A DNA stretch of 64,000 nucleotides from Darksidea phi (GCA_030770425.1 JASJFT010000029.1:62001-126000); one strand, 5' to 3'. Numbered from the stretch's first letter, positions 20,825-33,827 are shown. Program-made: numbers and translations. The notes: a model not told the origin generated them from the letters alone.

Positions 20825-22780
20825 ATGCCCATGGCCACCTCCGACACGCAGACAGCGGGCGCAATGAGTTCCGTTCCCCATGCGCCGCCGGCGCAGGATG
20901 ACCTCAAACGCAAACGGAGCCCTTCGAACGAGTACATGCATCCCCAAGCACCGCTGCCAAAGACCGCCAAGACAAGCAACCACTTGCAGATCAACTATCT
21001 CGTCAGACACTGCGAAAACGACCTGCCGCTCATCACAAACGACGACACGCTGCCGAACATACTGTCACTGCTCAGCGACTACCAGGGCGTGTTGGATCGC
21101 CACGAGAGCATGGCCTGCAATCTGGGCGCGCGCCCGCTTGGCCCCATCCTGATCAAGCGCTTTGAGAGGCTGTTTGATGGTCCGCCGCGCGTGCTGAAGT
21201 GCCATGCAAAGGACGGGACGACAGTGACGTGGCTGGACGTGGTCGAATTTGCGCGCAACAAGCCGGAGCAGTTCCAGCTGGGACAGAGGAGCGAGGGTGT
21301 GCGCGTTTGCCAGTTCTACACCAAGCAGAGCCGGGTCCAGATCTCAGAGGAGGACTTTGTGCTCATATCTTCGGGCATCCCGCAGAAGATGATCCCGCCG
21401 CAGCCCATTACCGAGGATGAAGAGAAGGAACTGGGCACAATAGATATTCTCGAGAAGAACCTGGGCCAGATTTGCCAATTGGCTGATCAGGGTGAGTTTA
21501 CACTGCTATACTTTGCTACCACTTCCTGGCCCAGAGTTGCGCTTCTCGACTTGTGAAGGGGCTGCGTATGCTGTTACGGATGCCAAGACTTTCCTTAGTC
21601 TATTCAACTCGTCCGCTAATCCGAGACAGTTGCTGCCCGTACACGCCAGCTCAATCATAGACTGAAGGGGCGGAAGCAGGCCATCGTAGACCGGAGAGCA
21701 AACACCAGCCCGGCTCCACCTCTCCGAGCCGCGAGTCCCTCCAATGTTGCCCTGATGAACGGCGCCTCACAAGCTAGCGCGAACCTAGCCAACCTCACCC
21801 AATCTTCACAATCGTCGCCTGGAGGCTTTGTAGCAGTCAATATGCGCCCTCATGATGAGAAGGGCGCATCATCATCCACGCGCCACGAGCTCATGTCGAA
21901 ATTTCATACTGTGAACGAGCGGAGAACATCGGCCCAGCCTGCAAATGGCGCCGTGGACGCACGACGACCCTCCATCGGGCCTCAAGGTCTCTCTCATCTC
22001 GCTACACCAGCGCAAAATCCTTCCAACCCCCCGCCGAAGCCTGCGGACCTGGCTCCATCGAACATGGTGCAGCAAAGACCATCACAGATGTCCGAGTCCG
22101 AACTCCACCACGTCATGAACTCACCAGTGCCCATTCCAAATACCCCGTCCAGTCTTCTTCCAGCCGCTAGTCAGCGCGCTCAACAACCGCAAGACAAAGA
22201 TGACGGCGGACCTTTCAAGGTCGAAATGGTCCATCGCATGGAAAGTCTTGCGAAAGGCGAGCGCATCCTCCCACCCTGTGATCGCTGTCGAAGACTACAC
22301 ATGGACTGTCTCAAGAATCTAACAGCCTGCGTGGGTTGCACCAGAAAGCACGCCAAATGCTCATGGAAAGAAGTGCGCGAAAGCGAACTTCGAGGTGGCA
22401 GCATTTCGCACCCGCCACGCGGCGTGTCGAGCGGCATGCACAGCGAGAGCGACGAGGCTGAAGTTGTGAACCCAAACGGGCATCCGCATACCGGTCGTGC
22501 AAGTACAGGGTCGCCACCTGGAATGCTGAGCCCCCATCATCCGGGTATGGCGCCCTCACACCTCACACTGACACCACAACAAGGCTATCCACAGGAGACG
22601 TTGAGACTCTCTTCGAGTCGCAGTTCGCCGCCATTTCTGAATATAGAAAGAAATCGGACGGCAGGTGTAGAAGTGCACTTACAAGAAGCGGCGAAGTCAG
22701 GCCTTGCACATGCGAATGCCCGGTTAGGCGGTCCGCATGAAGGGAGCAAACCGCCTGAGTACCAAACCCTTGTCGCGTAG
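20825..22780 (+). CDS. Zn2Cys6 zinc-cluster protein with the cluster in the C-terminal half
   Basis: Two exons, 20825-21491 and 21630-22780, flank a 138-bp intron (GTGAGT donor, GAGACAG acceptor), giving about 605 residues if the first of two close ATGs is used (MPMATSDTQ). The binuclear cluster is complete at roughly residues 438-467: CDRCRRLHMDC, then six residues to CVGC and six more to the last Cys. That is the Gal4-type CX2CX6CX6CX2CX6C spacing. It is unusual in lying late in the protein. The N-terminal third (about 55-220) is a folded-looking block with LLSDYQGVLDRHESMACNLG, KDGTTVTWLDVVEFARNKP and VCQFYTKQSRVQISEEDFV, which I recall as conserved in Pezizomycotina but cannot assign to a named domain. 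A basic helix (RTRQLNHRLKGRKQAIVDRR) follows the intron. It is probably a nuclear regulator. Confidence 0.88.
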
Positions 22781-23289
22781 CAAGTGGCGAGGATCAAGGC
22801 TTAGTGAAGTAGTCGGTATCTGGGTTCATGGTGTTTACGTGGTTCGGAGTTTGGAGCTACTTGGGAGGTATAGGTGTTGGATGATACCAGTTCATTTCTG
22901 CTAAGTGTGTTCACTGCTGGTGTCTCGGTGTCAATAGGTGACAAGGGTTCGAGATATCCATGAGTCGATTTACTGTTTCTATCATCAATCCATTATTTTA
23001 TGTTGGTGAAGAGCCCCATCTGCTTATCTTTCTGCAAGTTGGCATTATGGAAAACGATTGCGCAGACGCACGAACACGTAGGTACAAGAGTCTCCAGAAG
23101 CTTATCATTATTCTCCGATGATATACCCATATTATCGTGTACATAAACTTCAAATCATTACACGTACCAGTTCACCACCATCCCTCTCCATTGTTAGTCC
23201 ATCATTTCCCACTAACTCAGTCACTAATAGGGAGTATTCCCCTTCTTGATAGTCTCCCAATCCGTGATACTCTCTCGTTCTTTCCGACC
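22781..23289. other. Convergent 3' region
   Basis: Downstream flanks of the zinc-cluster gene (+) and the repeat protein (-). No other feature seen. Confidence 0.5.
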
Positions 23290-26200
23290 CTACCTCGCAT
23301 CAGGACTCAACTTGTGATATCCCTCAGGGTTCGAGTTCCCGTCGATGCCGCCAGCGCCAGAACCGTACTTCTCAACGTTCATGGGGGGACCAGTGTGCGG
23401 CTCGGTGACAGTGTTGTGGTGGGTGTCTGGCTCGTCCACGCTATAGACGCCGGAGCTGATTGGGCTATTGGGCATTAGTTTGGTGATTGGGAGAGGAATC
23501 GCCAGGACGGGGGTTAGACGCTCCAAGGCTGACTTACTGGTCACCGGGGATTATATTTGAATTACCGATCGGGCCATTGGTTCCAAAATGCTGACGTTTA
23601 CCGGTAATTGGGGAGCGTTGGTGCTCTTGGTGCTGTTGGTGTTCCATCGCTTCACGAGCGGGATGGCCCGGTGGTGGTTCTTTATGCAACTTGTGCCGTC
23701 CCTTCTTATCACTGTCTGAGTCATGTAGGCCTTCATAGGCGGCGGCTCCACCAACACCGGCAGCGGCTCCAGCACCTGCATACTCCTTCGAGGGACGAGG
23801 ACTATCCCCAGACTGTCGTCGAGTGCTCTCCCCACTTGTACGGCTCTTTTCCTTGTCGCGATGCAAGAAACCAAAGAGATGATGCTTCTTCTTTTCACCC
23901 TCTTCTTCAGGGTGCGCTTTTTCAGCTTCCTTCTGCTGCTCGCGCTGCTCCTTCTCCACCTCCTTCTGGTGCTTCTTGTCCTCGGCGGCGACAAGCTTGA
24001 TATGGTGCTTTTGATCTTTCGAGTGCTGGTGATCGATCTCTTTTTGCTTGTCGTGGAAAGCCTTCTCCTGCTCTCTCTGCTTCTTCTCAAAATCCTTTTG
24101 CCGGTCTTTGAGTTGTTGCTCCTGGGCCTTTTCGGCAGCTTTGCGTTCCTTCTCGGCGTCATGCTGAGAGTGGGCATACGCCCCCCCGGCCCCAGCGGCT
24201 GTGCTTAGAGCAGCAGCGTCACGCTTTTGGTATTGGGTGTTGGGGTAGTGAGCGGAGTCATAACGTTGATGTTGCTGGGTTCCTTGAGGAAACGACGGTT
24301 GCGAGCTTGGTTGGATGGGATACTGTTGCTGGGCTACACCAGGTTGCAGCGTACCATCGTTTCCACGAGCTGCCATAGAAGCGCCTGCACCGGCGGCGCC
24401 CAGACCTCCGATTACAGCTGCGTCTCGGCCATAATGGGGTTGAGGTTGTTGAGCTGCTGTAGATGTTGGGGGATACTGGTTAGACTGGCCAGAAGGATAC
24501 TGTTGCTGGCCTGCAATAGATTGTTGAGTAGCTCGATAGGGAGGGTACTGTTGGTGAGCTACATCAAGTTGCGGCGTACGGTCGTTTCCACGTGTGGCTG
24601 TATAGGCACCCGCGCCGGCTGCACCTAGACCACCACCTACAGCAGCGTCTCGGCCGTAGTGATGCCAGGACTCCTGAGGTTGCTGGGTTGCCTGAAGCGC
24701 ATGCTGTTGTTGAGACACAGGAGGTCGCTGGGTAGTTTGCGCCGAAGGGTAGTGTTGTTGAGCAACAGAAGATTGGTGACTAGGCTCGTTTGCACGAGTA
24801 GCGCCATACGCTCCTAGTCCAGCTGCGCCGACACCTCCGCCTATAGCGGCATCACGGCCATAATGGTGTTGGCGCTCTTGGTTTTGATCTTCAGTAAGGT
24901 GCGTAGTGCCCAAAGAAGGGTTGTGGGCACCAGGGGCAGTGGGATCGTAGCGTTGCTCGTTCATGGAAGCAACCGGCTGCGTGGCACGATGGCCCTCATA
25001 CGACTTTGCTGCTTCGTACGCGCCATAGCCGGCACCTCCCGTACCTCCAATGAGGGTTGCGTCGCGTCCATAATGATGCTCATCCTTGCTCTGAGCTTTC
25101 TGCTTTTGCGGGTCGGCAAGCACCCTAGGATCTAAAACATTTGCAGCATCGCTCTTATGCGGCCCCGCTGTAGACAGAGCAGGATCGCCAACAGTCGGAG
25201 CAGCATGGTGATGCTTCTGGAGAACCGAGTCTGGTTGAACCCTCGGATCTGGGATGTTTACAATGTCAGTCGAGTGGGGACCGATGGTGGACTTCGGTGG
25301 CCCCGAATTTGGCTCATTGGATCGCTGGTTAGCATACAGACTAGCGGTGGTAGCAGCGCCAGCGCCAGCTCCCACGAGCGCAGCATCACGGCCGTAGTGG
25401 TGCTGTGACTTTTCATCCTTGGGCTGAGATGGAGGCTGAGTTTGTGTAGTGGTGGGTTGCGCATCACTAGTCAGAACAGCATCTTGGCCCTGATGCTTGC
25501 TGGGAGCCGTCGGATCATACTTCTGCTGGTCGTACGACGGGGCCGGTCTGTTGTCCACACGGGGATCAATTTTGGTAGAACTGTAGGGGCTTGCCTCAGT
25601 CGGAAAGATCTCGCCGGCAGTCTGCGTAGGCTCATTGTGGCCGTGCTTGCCTGCCGCATATGCACCGGCACCGACCACTCCTAGTCGTCCAGCAATGGCA
25701 GCATCTCGTCCGCAATGTTGTTCAGACATCCCGTTTTCGGCTGTTGAACGTGTTTGAGGGTGGTCTAGGGTGCCGGTATGACGCAGTTCGTGGGGATCAT
25801 CTGAACTAGCTGTGGTCGTATCTTTGCTTTGGAAATACGAAGGCGCGGATGACTGGTTGACGGGCGTTGGGCTGGGAAACTCTCCAGGAATGTGCAGGCG
25901 AGGTTCGCGCTCTTCGGATATGTTCGTCACCGGCGACGGTCTTGTATATTGGCCTGATGAAGCTTCAGAACTGCCACGGAATGCGATATGGCGTTCACCC
26001 TCCTGGCTCCGTTCCTGATCATGAGCGTGCGGTGAAGCAGTAGCGGCGGCTAAGGCTTCCGGATGGTAGCCCTGTCCGGGTTGCGTTCCCTTGAACTGTG
26101 CACCAACATCTCTCTCACTTTCAGTGCGAGAATGGCCGGAAGATAGCGTGGCAGCGGCGGCGGCACCGGTTAGGGCTTCCTTTCCCTGACCGTCGTGCAC

Positions 26201-26894
26201 GCCCACTTCTTTTTCCTTGGTGCCAGGCTCTCGCTCACTGATCATACTCTTCTCCGTAGGTCGGTTATGTGTGACACCACCAGCTAACGGAAAAGATCGG
26301 TCAGTTCCAGTGCTTGCTGTTGGTTCGTCGAGTCCAGACGTGTGGGTTGCGCCGTAGCTGTGATGGTCCGATGTGTCACCACCTCCTACGATTTGATTCC
26401 CCGTCAACCTCTGCTCAGCGGGGTGGCCGTTCCGGGGAGCAGCATGCGTGTTATGGGTCCCTTGCGAGAAACCAATGACACCAGACTTGATGCTCGCAGT
26501 GCTCATCTCCTCGCCATGGAAGTCTGGACGACTGTGGGCTGCATCTGGGTGGAGGGAGGAGGCCCCGGTCGTCGTGCCGGGCTCGGTCTGCCTTATCTTG
26601 GTGGTGTTGGAAAAGTGCGGTGCATTGTCGGTAGTCTTGAGGGGTTCACCGGATGCATTTCCTTTACTAGTGAACTGGTCGTAGATCGGATGGGGTCTGG
26701 TGAGAGTCAGCAAATGGTGGCAAACGTGTTCGTCGCATAGCATTTACATTTCGCCAGTGGCATCCTTGCCGGAGTGCTGTGTAGTAGGAGAACTTGGCGC
26801 GTCGGTACTCTTACGATGGCCGGAGCTGTAAATATCAGACACGGGCTTGTTGGTTGCCCAAAAACACTTACATGACGCTCTTGATCTTCTCCAT
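23290..26894 (-). CDS. Large repeat protein with HYGRDA/glycine-alanine repeats and a charged coiled coil
   Basis: Four exons, 26872-26894, 26748-26825, 23538-26696 and 23290-23464, with introns of 46, 51 and 73 bp, encode 1144 residues. The start (MEKIKSVI) comes from a 23-bp first exon. Between about residues 355 and 860 a motif recurs at least seven times at uneven spacing: HYGRDAA followed by a Gly/Ala stretch such as GGLGAAGAGAY. Small-residue periodicity of this kind resembles glycine-zipper segments. The spacers are Gln/Pro/Ser/Thr-rich. Residues of about 875-970 form a strongly charged helix (KAAEKAQEQQLKDRQKDF onward), likely a coiled coil, followed by KKKHHLFGFLHRDKEKSR. The C-terminus ends SNPEGYHKLSPDAR. 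There is no enzyme domain, signal peptide or clear transmembrane helix. It looks like a cytoplasmic or membrane-associated structural or stress protein; the family is not known to me. Confidence 0.85.
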
Positions 26895-28219
26895 TCTGAC
26901 GCGATTGCAACCTCACTCACCCACAATATTGAGATAACAGAAGGGTATCACAGAGTCAACGAAGGATAAAACAAGGATGGGTGTCCAGGGCTGAAATAGC
27001 AGCATGGCAAGCACACAAAGACCATGACCTCATGGTAAACCAGCTTGCGGGAAGCCATAACGCCGCAGCGTCCAATTAGAGAGCACACGCCCCCAATACT
27101 TGCTTCTTGGTGCCCCGAAAACCGCAAGATGGCGTTACGGCGTGAATAGTCGCACGATGACGCCGGTGATCGCCGGGCTAGGTACCCCACACAGCACCAA
27201 ACCGGGGGGATACCAGCCACAGAGTCATTTCACGCTGCAGTCGATGACGGGCTGCAAGATGGAAAGAATGCGCAAGCCCACATGTCATGCTGAAGTGTGT
27301 CTGCATGCAGCCTCTGACCGTTTCAATGTTGACATCTGGAATGTTACGTTCCAACGATGCACGTGATGCTGCGATCCACAGACCCGCACGTGATGGCGAC
27401 ATGATGCCTTGCACGTGACTCTCCCGCACGCCGGTTTCCACATGCATGCAGTCCCGGCTGAAGGCTCGCGGGTGGTTGCTTCGTGCGCTGTTCCCCAACG
27501 CAAAACTTATCCCAACGACCACCCATCGCCCAACAAACACGCACGGACAGCCCTCCCCCAAGCACATCCTCTGCCGCCGCAAAATGGCGCGGAACAGCGG
27601 GTGGCATGCGGCATTTGGCTTAAAATGCCGCGGCAACTGGCCATCTTTTCTCCTTCTAGGCCTAGCTGTCCGTCGGCCGAACAAGGCGTCTCCCAGTCTC
27701 GAGCCATGACGAAAGCACCATCGCCGTTCTTAGCGACGGTTGCTGGTCGTTGCGGCTATCGTCGACACTCTTACTCCGGCAATTGTTCGCACTTCGCCTA
27801 GGGACACCATTGACCAGGCATCGTATTTTCTTGTCTTCATACCCGCAGCTGCGTTGGGCAGGCGACACCGCAATCAAACCCTCCGACCACGAATAAGACG
27901 ACCCTCACGCGACGACATCTCCGCTGAATTACGCCCGAAAGCGCCTACGAACCGGGCACAAGCCCGTTCCTTCGGCCATCTGAAGTCCGGCTTCATTCTA
28001 TCGGGAGTGAACCGACCTTCATCTCGAATGCGCGACATCACTGGTAGCGTCGGAACAGGAAGTTCGGGGTACAGGGACAAAGTCGCTGCTGGACCCACTA
28101 CCTCCGCTAAGGCCTCCGCGCACCCACCGTCATAAGCACGGCGCACCCGTCCTTCGAATCTCGATCGCGACGTGTTCGCAACACTTCCGGGCTCCTCTCC
28201 AAACACCACAACCACCGCA
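26895..28219. other. Divergent intergenic region
   Basis: This lies between the repeat-protein gene (-) and the basic-protein gene (+), with short overlapping frames only. It probably contains both promoters and long leaders. Confidence 0.5.
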
Positions 28220-29083
28220 ATGGCTCTCCGCTCCCGCCTTCGCCGAGCCTTTACCCGCGGCTCCGAAGATGATCCCAATGCCCTCTCCAAAACCTCCTCC
28301 AAAACCTCCTCCAAAAACAAGACCAAATCCATCAAGACAAATCCCAACGTCTACGGGCCTGGCGACAAAATGCCGCCCCTGAAATACCGCCGCCCAGTAG
28401 CTCCCGAGCACAAGGCACACCTCGAATCCTTCAACTGGGCCAACGCCTGGCGACGGAGAAGCGTTCACAGTGTCTATTCACCAATGGGCAGCCGCATGCC
28501 CAGTCGGAGAAATAGCTTTCAGTCGTTTGGGAGGAGGAGCATTGCAAGGAGGAGTAAGAGTTTCACGAGGACCGATGATGAAAGTGTGGTTGATAGTGGC
28601 ATTGGTGCGAGTCTCGCGGGTGATGACAGGCCGGAGCAGCTGCGTGAGGGTAGTGATGAGGAAGGTGACGTAACAAATGGTACGTCTTACGTGCTGATCC
28701 TTGAATGACACGTATGCTAAACAGTGCCAGTGGGCCTATCCCGGCCTCCAACGAACGACCCCAACGACCGCAAATCCTCTTCCATTGACGGTCACCGCTC
28801 TCACTCCATGAAATCTGATCCCGAGCGCCCCGCAACCGCCAACCGCGCCCGCCGTTCACTCTCCACTGCCAAAACCGACACCCCTTTTACATCTGAAGAC
28901 CTCGAACTCGCGCTCAGAAGAACAAACCTAGAAGCTAACAAGGAAGAGTCCGATCGCAGCGGAGACGCGACACCGGGAAGTACAGGTGGCGGAATGCTCA
29001 AGTTCCCTACTGGTGGTCGAGGAGATTCCAGCGTAGTCCAGATCGAAAGACTGGGGGAGCGGGAGGAAATGGTGAGATTTTGA
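28220..29083 (+). CDS. Small basic, Ser/Arg-rich protein of unknown function
   Basis: Two exons, 28220-28679 and 28725-29083, flank a 45-bp intron (GTACGT donor, AAACAG acceptor), giving 272 residues. The start is the ATG beginning MALRSRLRRAFTRG. A duplicated KTSSKTSSKNK tract is followed by a recognisable conserved-looking segment (PPLKYRRPVAPEHKAHLESF, then WRRRS), several RRxS sites typical of basophilic kinases, and an acidic patch before the splice site. The C-terminal part contains a short predicted helix (TSEDLELALRRTNLEA). There is no enzymatic domain. It looks like a phosphorylated, largely disordered protein of filamentous fungi. Convincing coding structure, unknown role. Confidence 0.75.
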
Positions 29084-32000
29084 TATGGCGATGGATTCCA
29101 CGACTGTATTCAATCACCCAACACTCCGCCACGCATCACGACGACATTGAATATACGGCTTTGCATTGGCATTGGGAGGCTCATTCTGGTACATATAAGC
29201 ATTTCGACTGGCGTTTGTATGGAAGTATTCATATGAGGGCGTTCCGCCTATTGTTGGTTAGTCATTTGCTTATAGATATTGGCACCATTGCCACGGCCTG
29301 CATTGTAAACAAAAGTCTGTACTTGAACCACTTATATACTTATCTGCATGCAGAACAACATCCGGTGAACACAGTTCGGGGTTGCAAGTGGTCACCATCT
29401 CACAACAACAATCTTCCAGTACCTCCGAGTTGTATCAAGAATCACCCAAGAGCTTCAATTTCTGAACCGATACCTCGAACCAACACCGCTGCTAGAGACT
29501 CTAATAAGCGAATATACTTCACCCATTGCCGTTTATCTCGGCAGGGCCGCATGGGAGCTCTACAAAACCACCATAGATCTGATGCGGGGGTAACGATCGT
29601 TAACTTGGGGAATACAACTACATACAGCGATCCACGGCGCGCTTCAACGGGACACAGGAAACCTATGGTCGAGACCCCAAAGGGTGATATCGTGAAAATA
29701 GGAAGAGACACCTACCAGCAACTCTGTTCAACTCGTATATGTGGAGACGTACCAACGGCTAGACGCTGTATGGAAGAGACAAACGAAACATCACTTCTTA
29801 CTGTTAAGGCGTCCAGGAACGGAAAAAGCCATCTGCTCCACACCTATGATCGAGCATCACTCTCGCAACCCGGAAGTCCACCTTAGATTACAGGGCCGAG
29901 CATGTCTGAGTCCATTCACAGAGGCTGCGAAATCCATAGCGCTTCCATAGGGCTTTATGTATCTCACCACTGGCACCGGTCAGACCGAGACCTCGTATCA
30001 GCGGAGATGAGCCCCCTAAAATAGTACCTTATAGCAATGTCAGCATAGCCGGTACCGAAAGTCAGCCGTGTGAGCCGCTTTTGATTGCCGCTAGATTAAG
30101 TGTCGTGCGTCGTATGTAAAGGTGTGGGTGTGGGGTTAGTTGTGAGCGTCAGACGCCGAAGAGGGAGTCGAATCCAGCCGCGCGCCGCGCGCCACGCGCT
30201 GATTTTCGGTGATATGTATATCTTCGATAAGCTGAGAAACCCGATCCTCCTCTTGTGGGGGCTCAGTCTCGTGGATCGCTAATAAGGTGATGGCATAGGC
30301 CGCATCGCTGGCATGCATGCCATTGCCCATATACGCTATTTGAAGCCTCTGGAGCCTGGTCGAAACACCCGAAGCAAGCATCTAGCCCCCTAAACGTTGC
30401 TCGAAACGTGAGCCATGCCGCTGCGGAAGCGTCTGAAAGAATCTACCACCTGGTCCACTCAAACCCAGTAGCGCCCACACCCACACCACTCGAGACAGCC
30501 ACATCTTACTTCTCTCCAAAGTAGCAACGCGATCCATACCAAAACAACCTTAAAGTACGCAGTAAGCCATCTGAGCTACTTCCGGAGCAACGCCTCGTGC
30601 ATCGCAGATCCCCATGCTGTCTCGCATCGGGGTGGAGAGGTACCTTCTGGAGGTCACACGCCATTGGGCTCAGACGACTGCCGCATCAAGCTCATTGTGA
30701 GCGCTACCCATCGACGCTTCGCCCCTTCGGGTAGTGGAATGCGGTCTAAGACCCATCTTGTGTGATGGAAAAGACGAAGGCAGCGTCACTCATCAACCGG
30801 TATCGACGATACCTTGGGCCCCAATTCACGGAACTCGGCGCACTGGGAGACACAGCAATGCATGCCAGCTCTGTCTATGGGGCTCCGCAACGACAACCCC
30901 CCCCACCACCAAGGGGGAAATCTGTATGTAGCTGTCACGTCCAAAATCGCGATGGGACGCACACTCCCTCGATCTGCACGCTCATCCTGGTCAGAGCATC
31001 GTCGCTCAAGATCTTAACGGCTTTCCGAGCTTGCCTCCACAGGGTTGCTGTCGATCCTCGTACAAGCAGGGGTCAATACATACATACATTAGCTCCAGAC
31101 GCAGGTTCACGGTTCACTTGTTTGCCCTTGCTGATGCCAGACGGGCGCATATGCGAACCATGCCGGTTGAACGAGAGCGATTCAGCAGCGTCCTACGCTG
31201 AATGGAGATAATGAATCGTCGATCTTTGCTGCTGTGGGGAAGGCAGTTTCATGGTGAATACGGTGGGGACGACTGGTGCTGCCAGGTGAGCCTTGGGGAG
31301 GATCATCGCTTTCTTCATCCAGCATTGTCCCACTTGATCAAAGGTAGGTTGACTCTTTGTGCATCAGAGGCCTTCGGCGGCATCAGCATGAGCCCGAAAT
31401 GAACTGTATTGTCGACCACGCGTCACACGGTAAGCGGAAACGGAGATACCCAAACGAACATCGTAGGAGCCAGTTACTTTGCTCCTCGTGTTCAGCATCA
31501 CTCGTCAACGTGTTGGCGAGATGAGCATGACAATAGTCTCGCGCTCATCGCCTTCTCCCTTTGTTCATGGCGCGAGCTCAACGCGCTACAAATGTTGATA
31601 TGGAGCCCTGACAGCTGTCTGAGCGCTAGTTCTGTAGGCGAGCGGGGGGGAATACTGGGTAATGGTTCCCCAATTTTTCTCACGGTTCTCGTGTGTTCCA
31701 ATCTCGTCCGAGGAAGTGGTGGAGTGAGATCCACTCTCCATCCACCCCACTCAAAAATGAAATGCAATGACCGGCATGCAATTCTCGATACGAGAAGTGG
31801 AATTCGGCAAGTCTATGTCCGGTAATTGTAGACGATGTCGGCCACAAGGATACCCACCGTATCAATCTGTTCAAGCCCGCAGGATCTAAGTCCGCAAACC
31901 GAGAACAAAGTCTCCACGTATCCAGGTAGCCTCCTGCTCCTGCGCCAAATGAGAAGGACCTGTCTAGAGCCAGTCCGTGCAAGCCCTCCCGCTTCGGCCT

Positions 32001-33827
32001 CTGACTGGTGGTGCCAAGCCTTTCATTCAGGCCTCTTTTCTCCTGCCGTCATGCAAGTCATAGTCACTGTGAGGTCGGCTAGACTACTCGCGGAGTCTAG
32101 TTGTACGAAAAAATATTGAATCACCATCCCAGCGGAATACGCAGCACCCCCGGCTGGCCTGCCGCCTACCGCTCACCGTTAGCCTAACCACAAAGAGGCA
32201 ATCTGCGGCTGCTGAAACAGTCTGACCTAGGGTTCTCGGATTGACAACGGGATCCAATTATTAGTTTGTGGATGAGAGCTTGGGCAAGCAGCTACCCGTC
32301 TAGACCCTGACGATCAAAAGTTCCGAGTTTGTGGCAGAAAGGTCTGGGGCTCTAGAGCTGGGCTGAGCACAGCCAGTGGGCCAACATAACCGGGGCTGAG
32401 CTAAGACGTCTTAGCTCTCAGCTGTAAGAAGTTTGGTGTATGATGGCGCATTTCAAGGAAAACTTGAGGCGCCGACATCGGTGAGGCGACTAGCTGATTC
32501 GATAAGGCGCATTCCAGCGAAACGATGAACTACTGCATTCTCTGCAGAGGACATTAACATTCGAAACAAGCCAATCATACAACTTGGATCGTGTGGCTTG
32601 TACCCGCCACGGAGAATTTTCGTGGATCGTAATGACCCCAGCCGCTTTGATGTTGTGGAACCATCCCGGAACGATAGCTCTGATCGATAAAAACAAGCGA
32701 ATTTTTCCGGGTCACATGGTCCGTCACAGTAGCATTGTTTAGATAGAGTGGTAGAGTGTGGTGGGAATACAGGTTTTGGCGATGAAAGAGTCGTCCAGAT
32801 AACTGGTGCCCAAACCGTTAGTGTCTTGTTGATCTAGCAGGGAGGTACACGAACTGCTGAAATTCGACTTCGGGCTCAGGCAAGGCAAGATCTAATGGGC
32901 AGCGCCATGATAGGCGTACCGACCAAACGAGATCTGTACAACGGTGCAGAATATGGATACAGGATATGCATTCCTGACTGGCCGAGACGTTGGCGTAACA
33001 AATGATGTGGAGCTCGAATCGAGTATTCCGGGATATACAGTATGCAGGTCCACGAAGCCTGGTGAGTCTAAACTTTGTCGAGAAAACGCCCAAATGCTTG
33101 ACAGTGGACTGGCTGGGGGAAGGCTGGTCTTTCGAAGTGGTTGTCGGCCTGGCGTCGACCTTACGTTATGGTTTCAACGTATCATTCCAGCAGAGGGGGC
33201 GTTAGCCAAAGGCTGAGGTTACAGTCGGTAGCAGCCCGATGAGCTTCGAGACAGACCCTCCGATTCAGTTTCACCCGTTCCAGCTCTTGTCTGGCAGCCT
33301 GCAAGATCTTCGCCTTCGCGTAGCTCAGAACTCGGGCTTGTGACGTTATATCTCTTAACCTGCCGCAAGGCCGCTGTGTACATCTCCCAATTGTTCTGCT
33401 CTCTTCGAACCCACTGACATTCAGTGCCGCAAATGTAGCTCCCCTTGCAGTCACTTTGCAATCCAGATCTTTGTTCGTTCGCTTACTCCTTCCCGCCATC
33501 CTGTTCCGCCGATACGGTCGAGGCAGGCACTTTGAATTCGCGCGAAGTTCAACCCATTCCTTCGCCCTGCCTCGGTCGCGTTTGTAATATGTTCCACAGA
33601 GGTTAGTGCAAGTCTCCTGCATCCCATCGCTGTCGGCTGCAGACCCTGATTCAAAAGCACAAAGCTGCACCATTTCCCTTCATTTCTACATCGCAAGCGC
33701 TTTTCAGGATCTGTGTGCATTCTCCTGGCATCTGTGTAAGTGTTTCTGATGGGGGTCGAAGGTGCTGGCTGTGGAAGCAGACTGCTAATCAAACGTCGCA
33801 GAAGCACTAGACTTCGATACCACGACA
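29084..33827. other. 4.7-kb stretch with almost no recognisable gene
   Basis: Short open frames occur on both strands, none with a domain or coherent splice structure, although base composition is not strongly AT-rich. The only coding-like item is the interrupted minus-strand frame at 30136-30504. The last few hundred bases before 33828 should carry the promoter and leader of the C2H2 gene. Confidence 0.5.
30136..30504 (-). pseudogene. Interrupted small ORF, possible remnant
   Basis: From the ATG at 30504 the minus strand reads MWLSRVVWVWALLGLSG, resembling a short hydrophobic signal, and stays open for 40 codons to a TAG at 30382-30384. It then continues in the same frame for 81 more codons (ASDAAYAITLLAIHETEPPQ region) to a stop at 30136. 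The second half has protein-like composition. It could be a small secreted-protein gene with one nonsense codon, a gene with an intron I did not resolve, or chance. Confidence 0.3.

Noticed and set aside
23861..24208. Leu-rich plus-strand frame opposite the repeat protein
   Set aside because: It is the antisense reading of the Lys/Glu/Gln coiled coil and not a membrane protein.
29080..29886. 268-codon plus-strand frame after the basic-protein gene
   Set aside because: It overlaps the end of the previous gene by four bases, has no domain, and its residue use looks like translated non-coding DNA.
33182..33673. 163-codon minus-strand frame upstream of the C2H2 gene
   Set aside because: It lies in the probable leader and promoter of that gene, and no family or intron pattern supports it.
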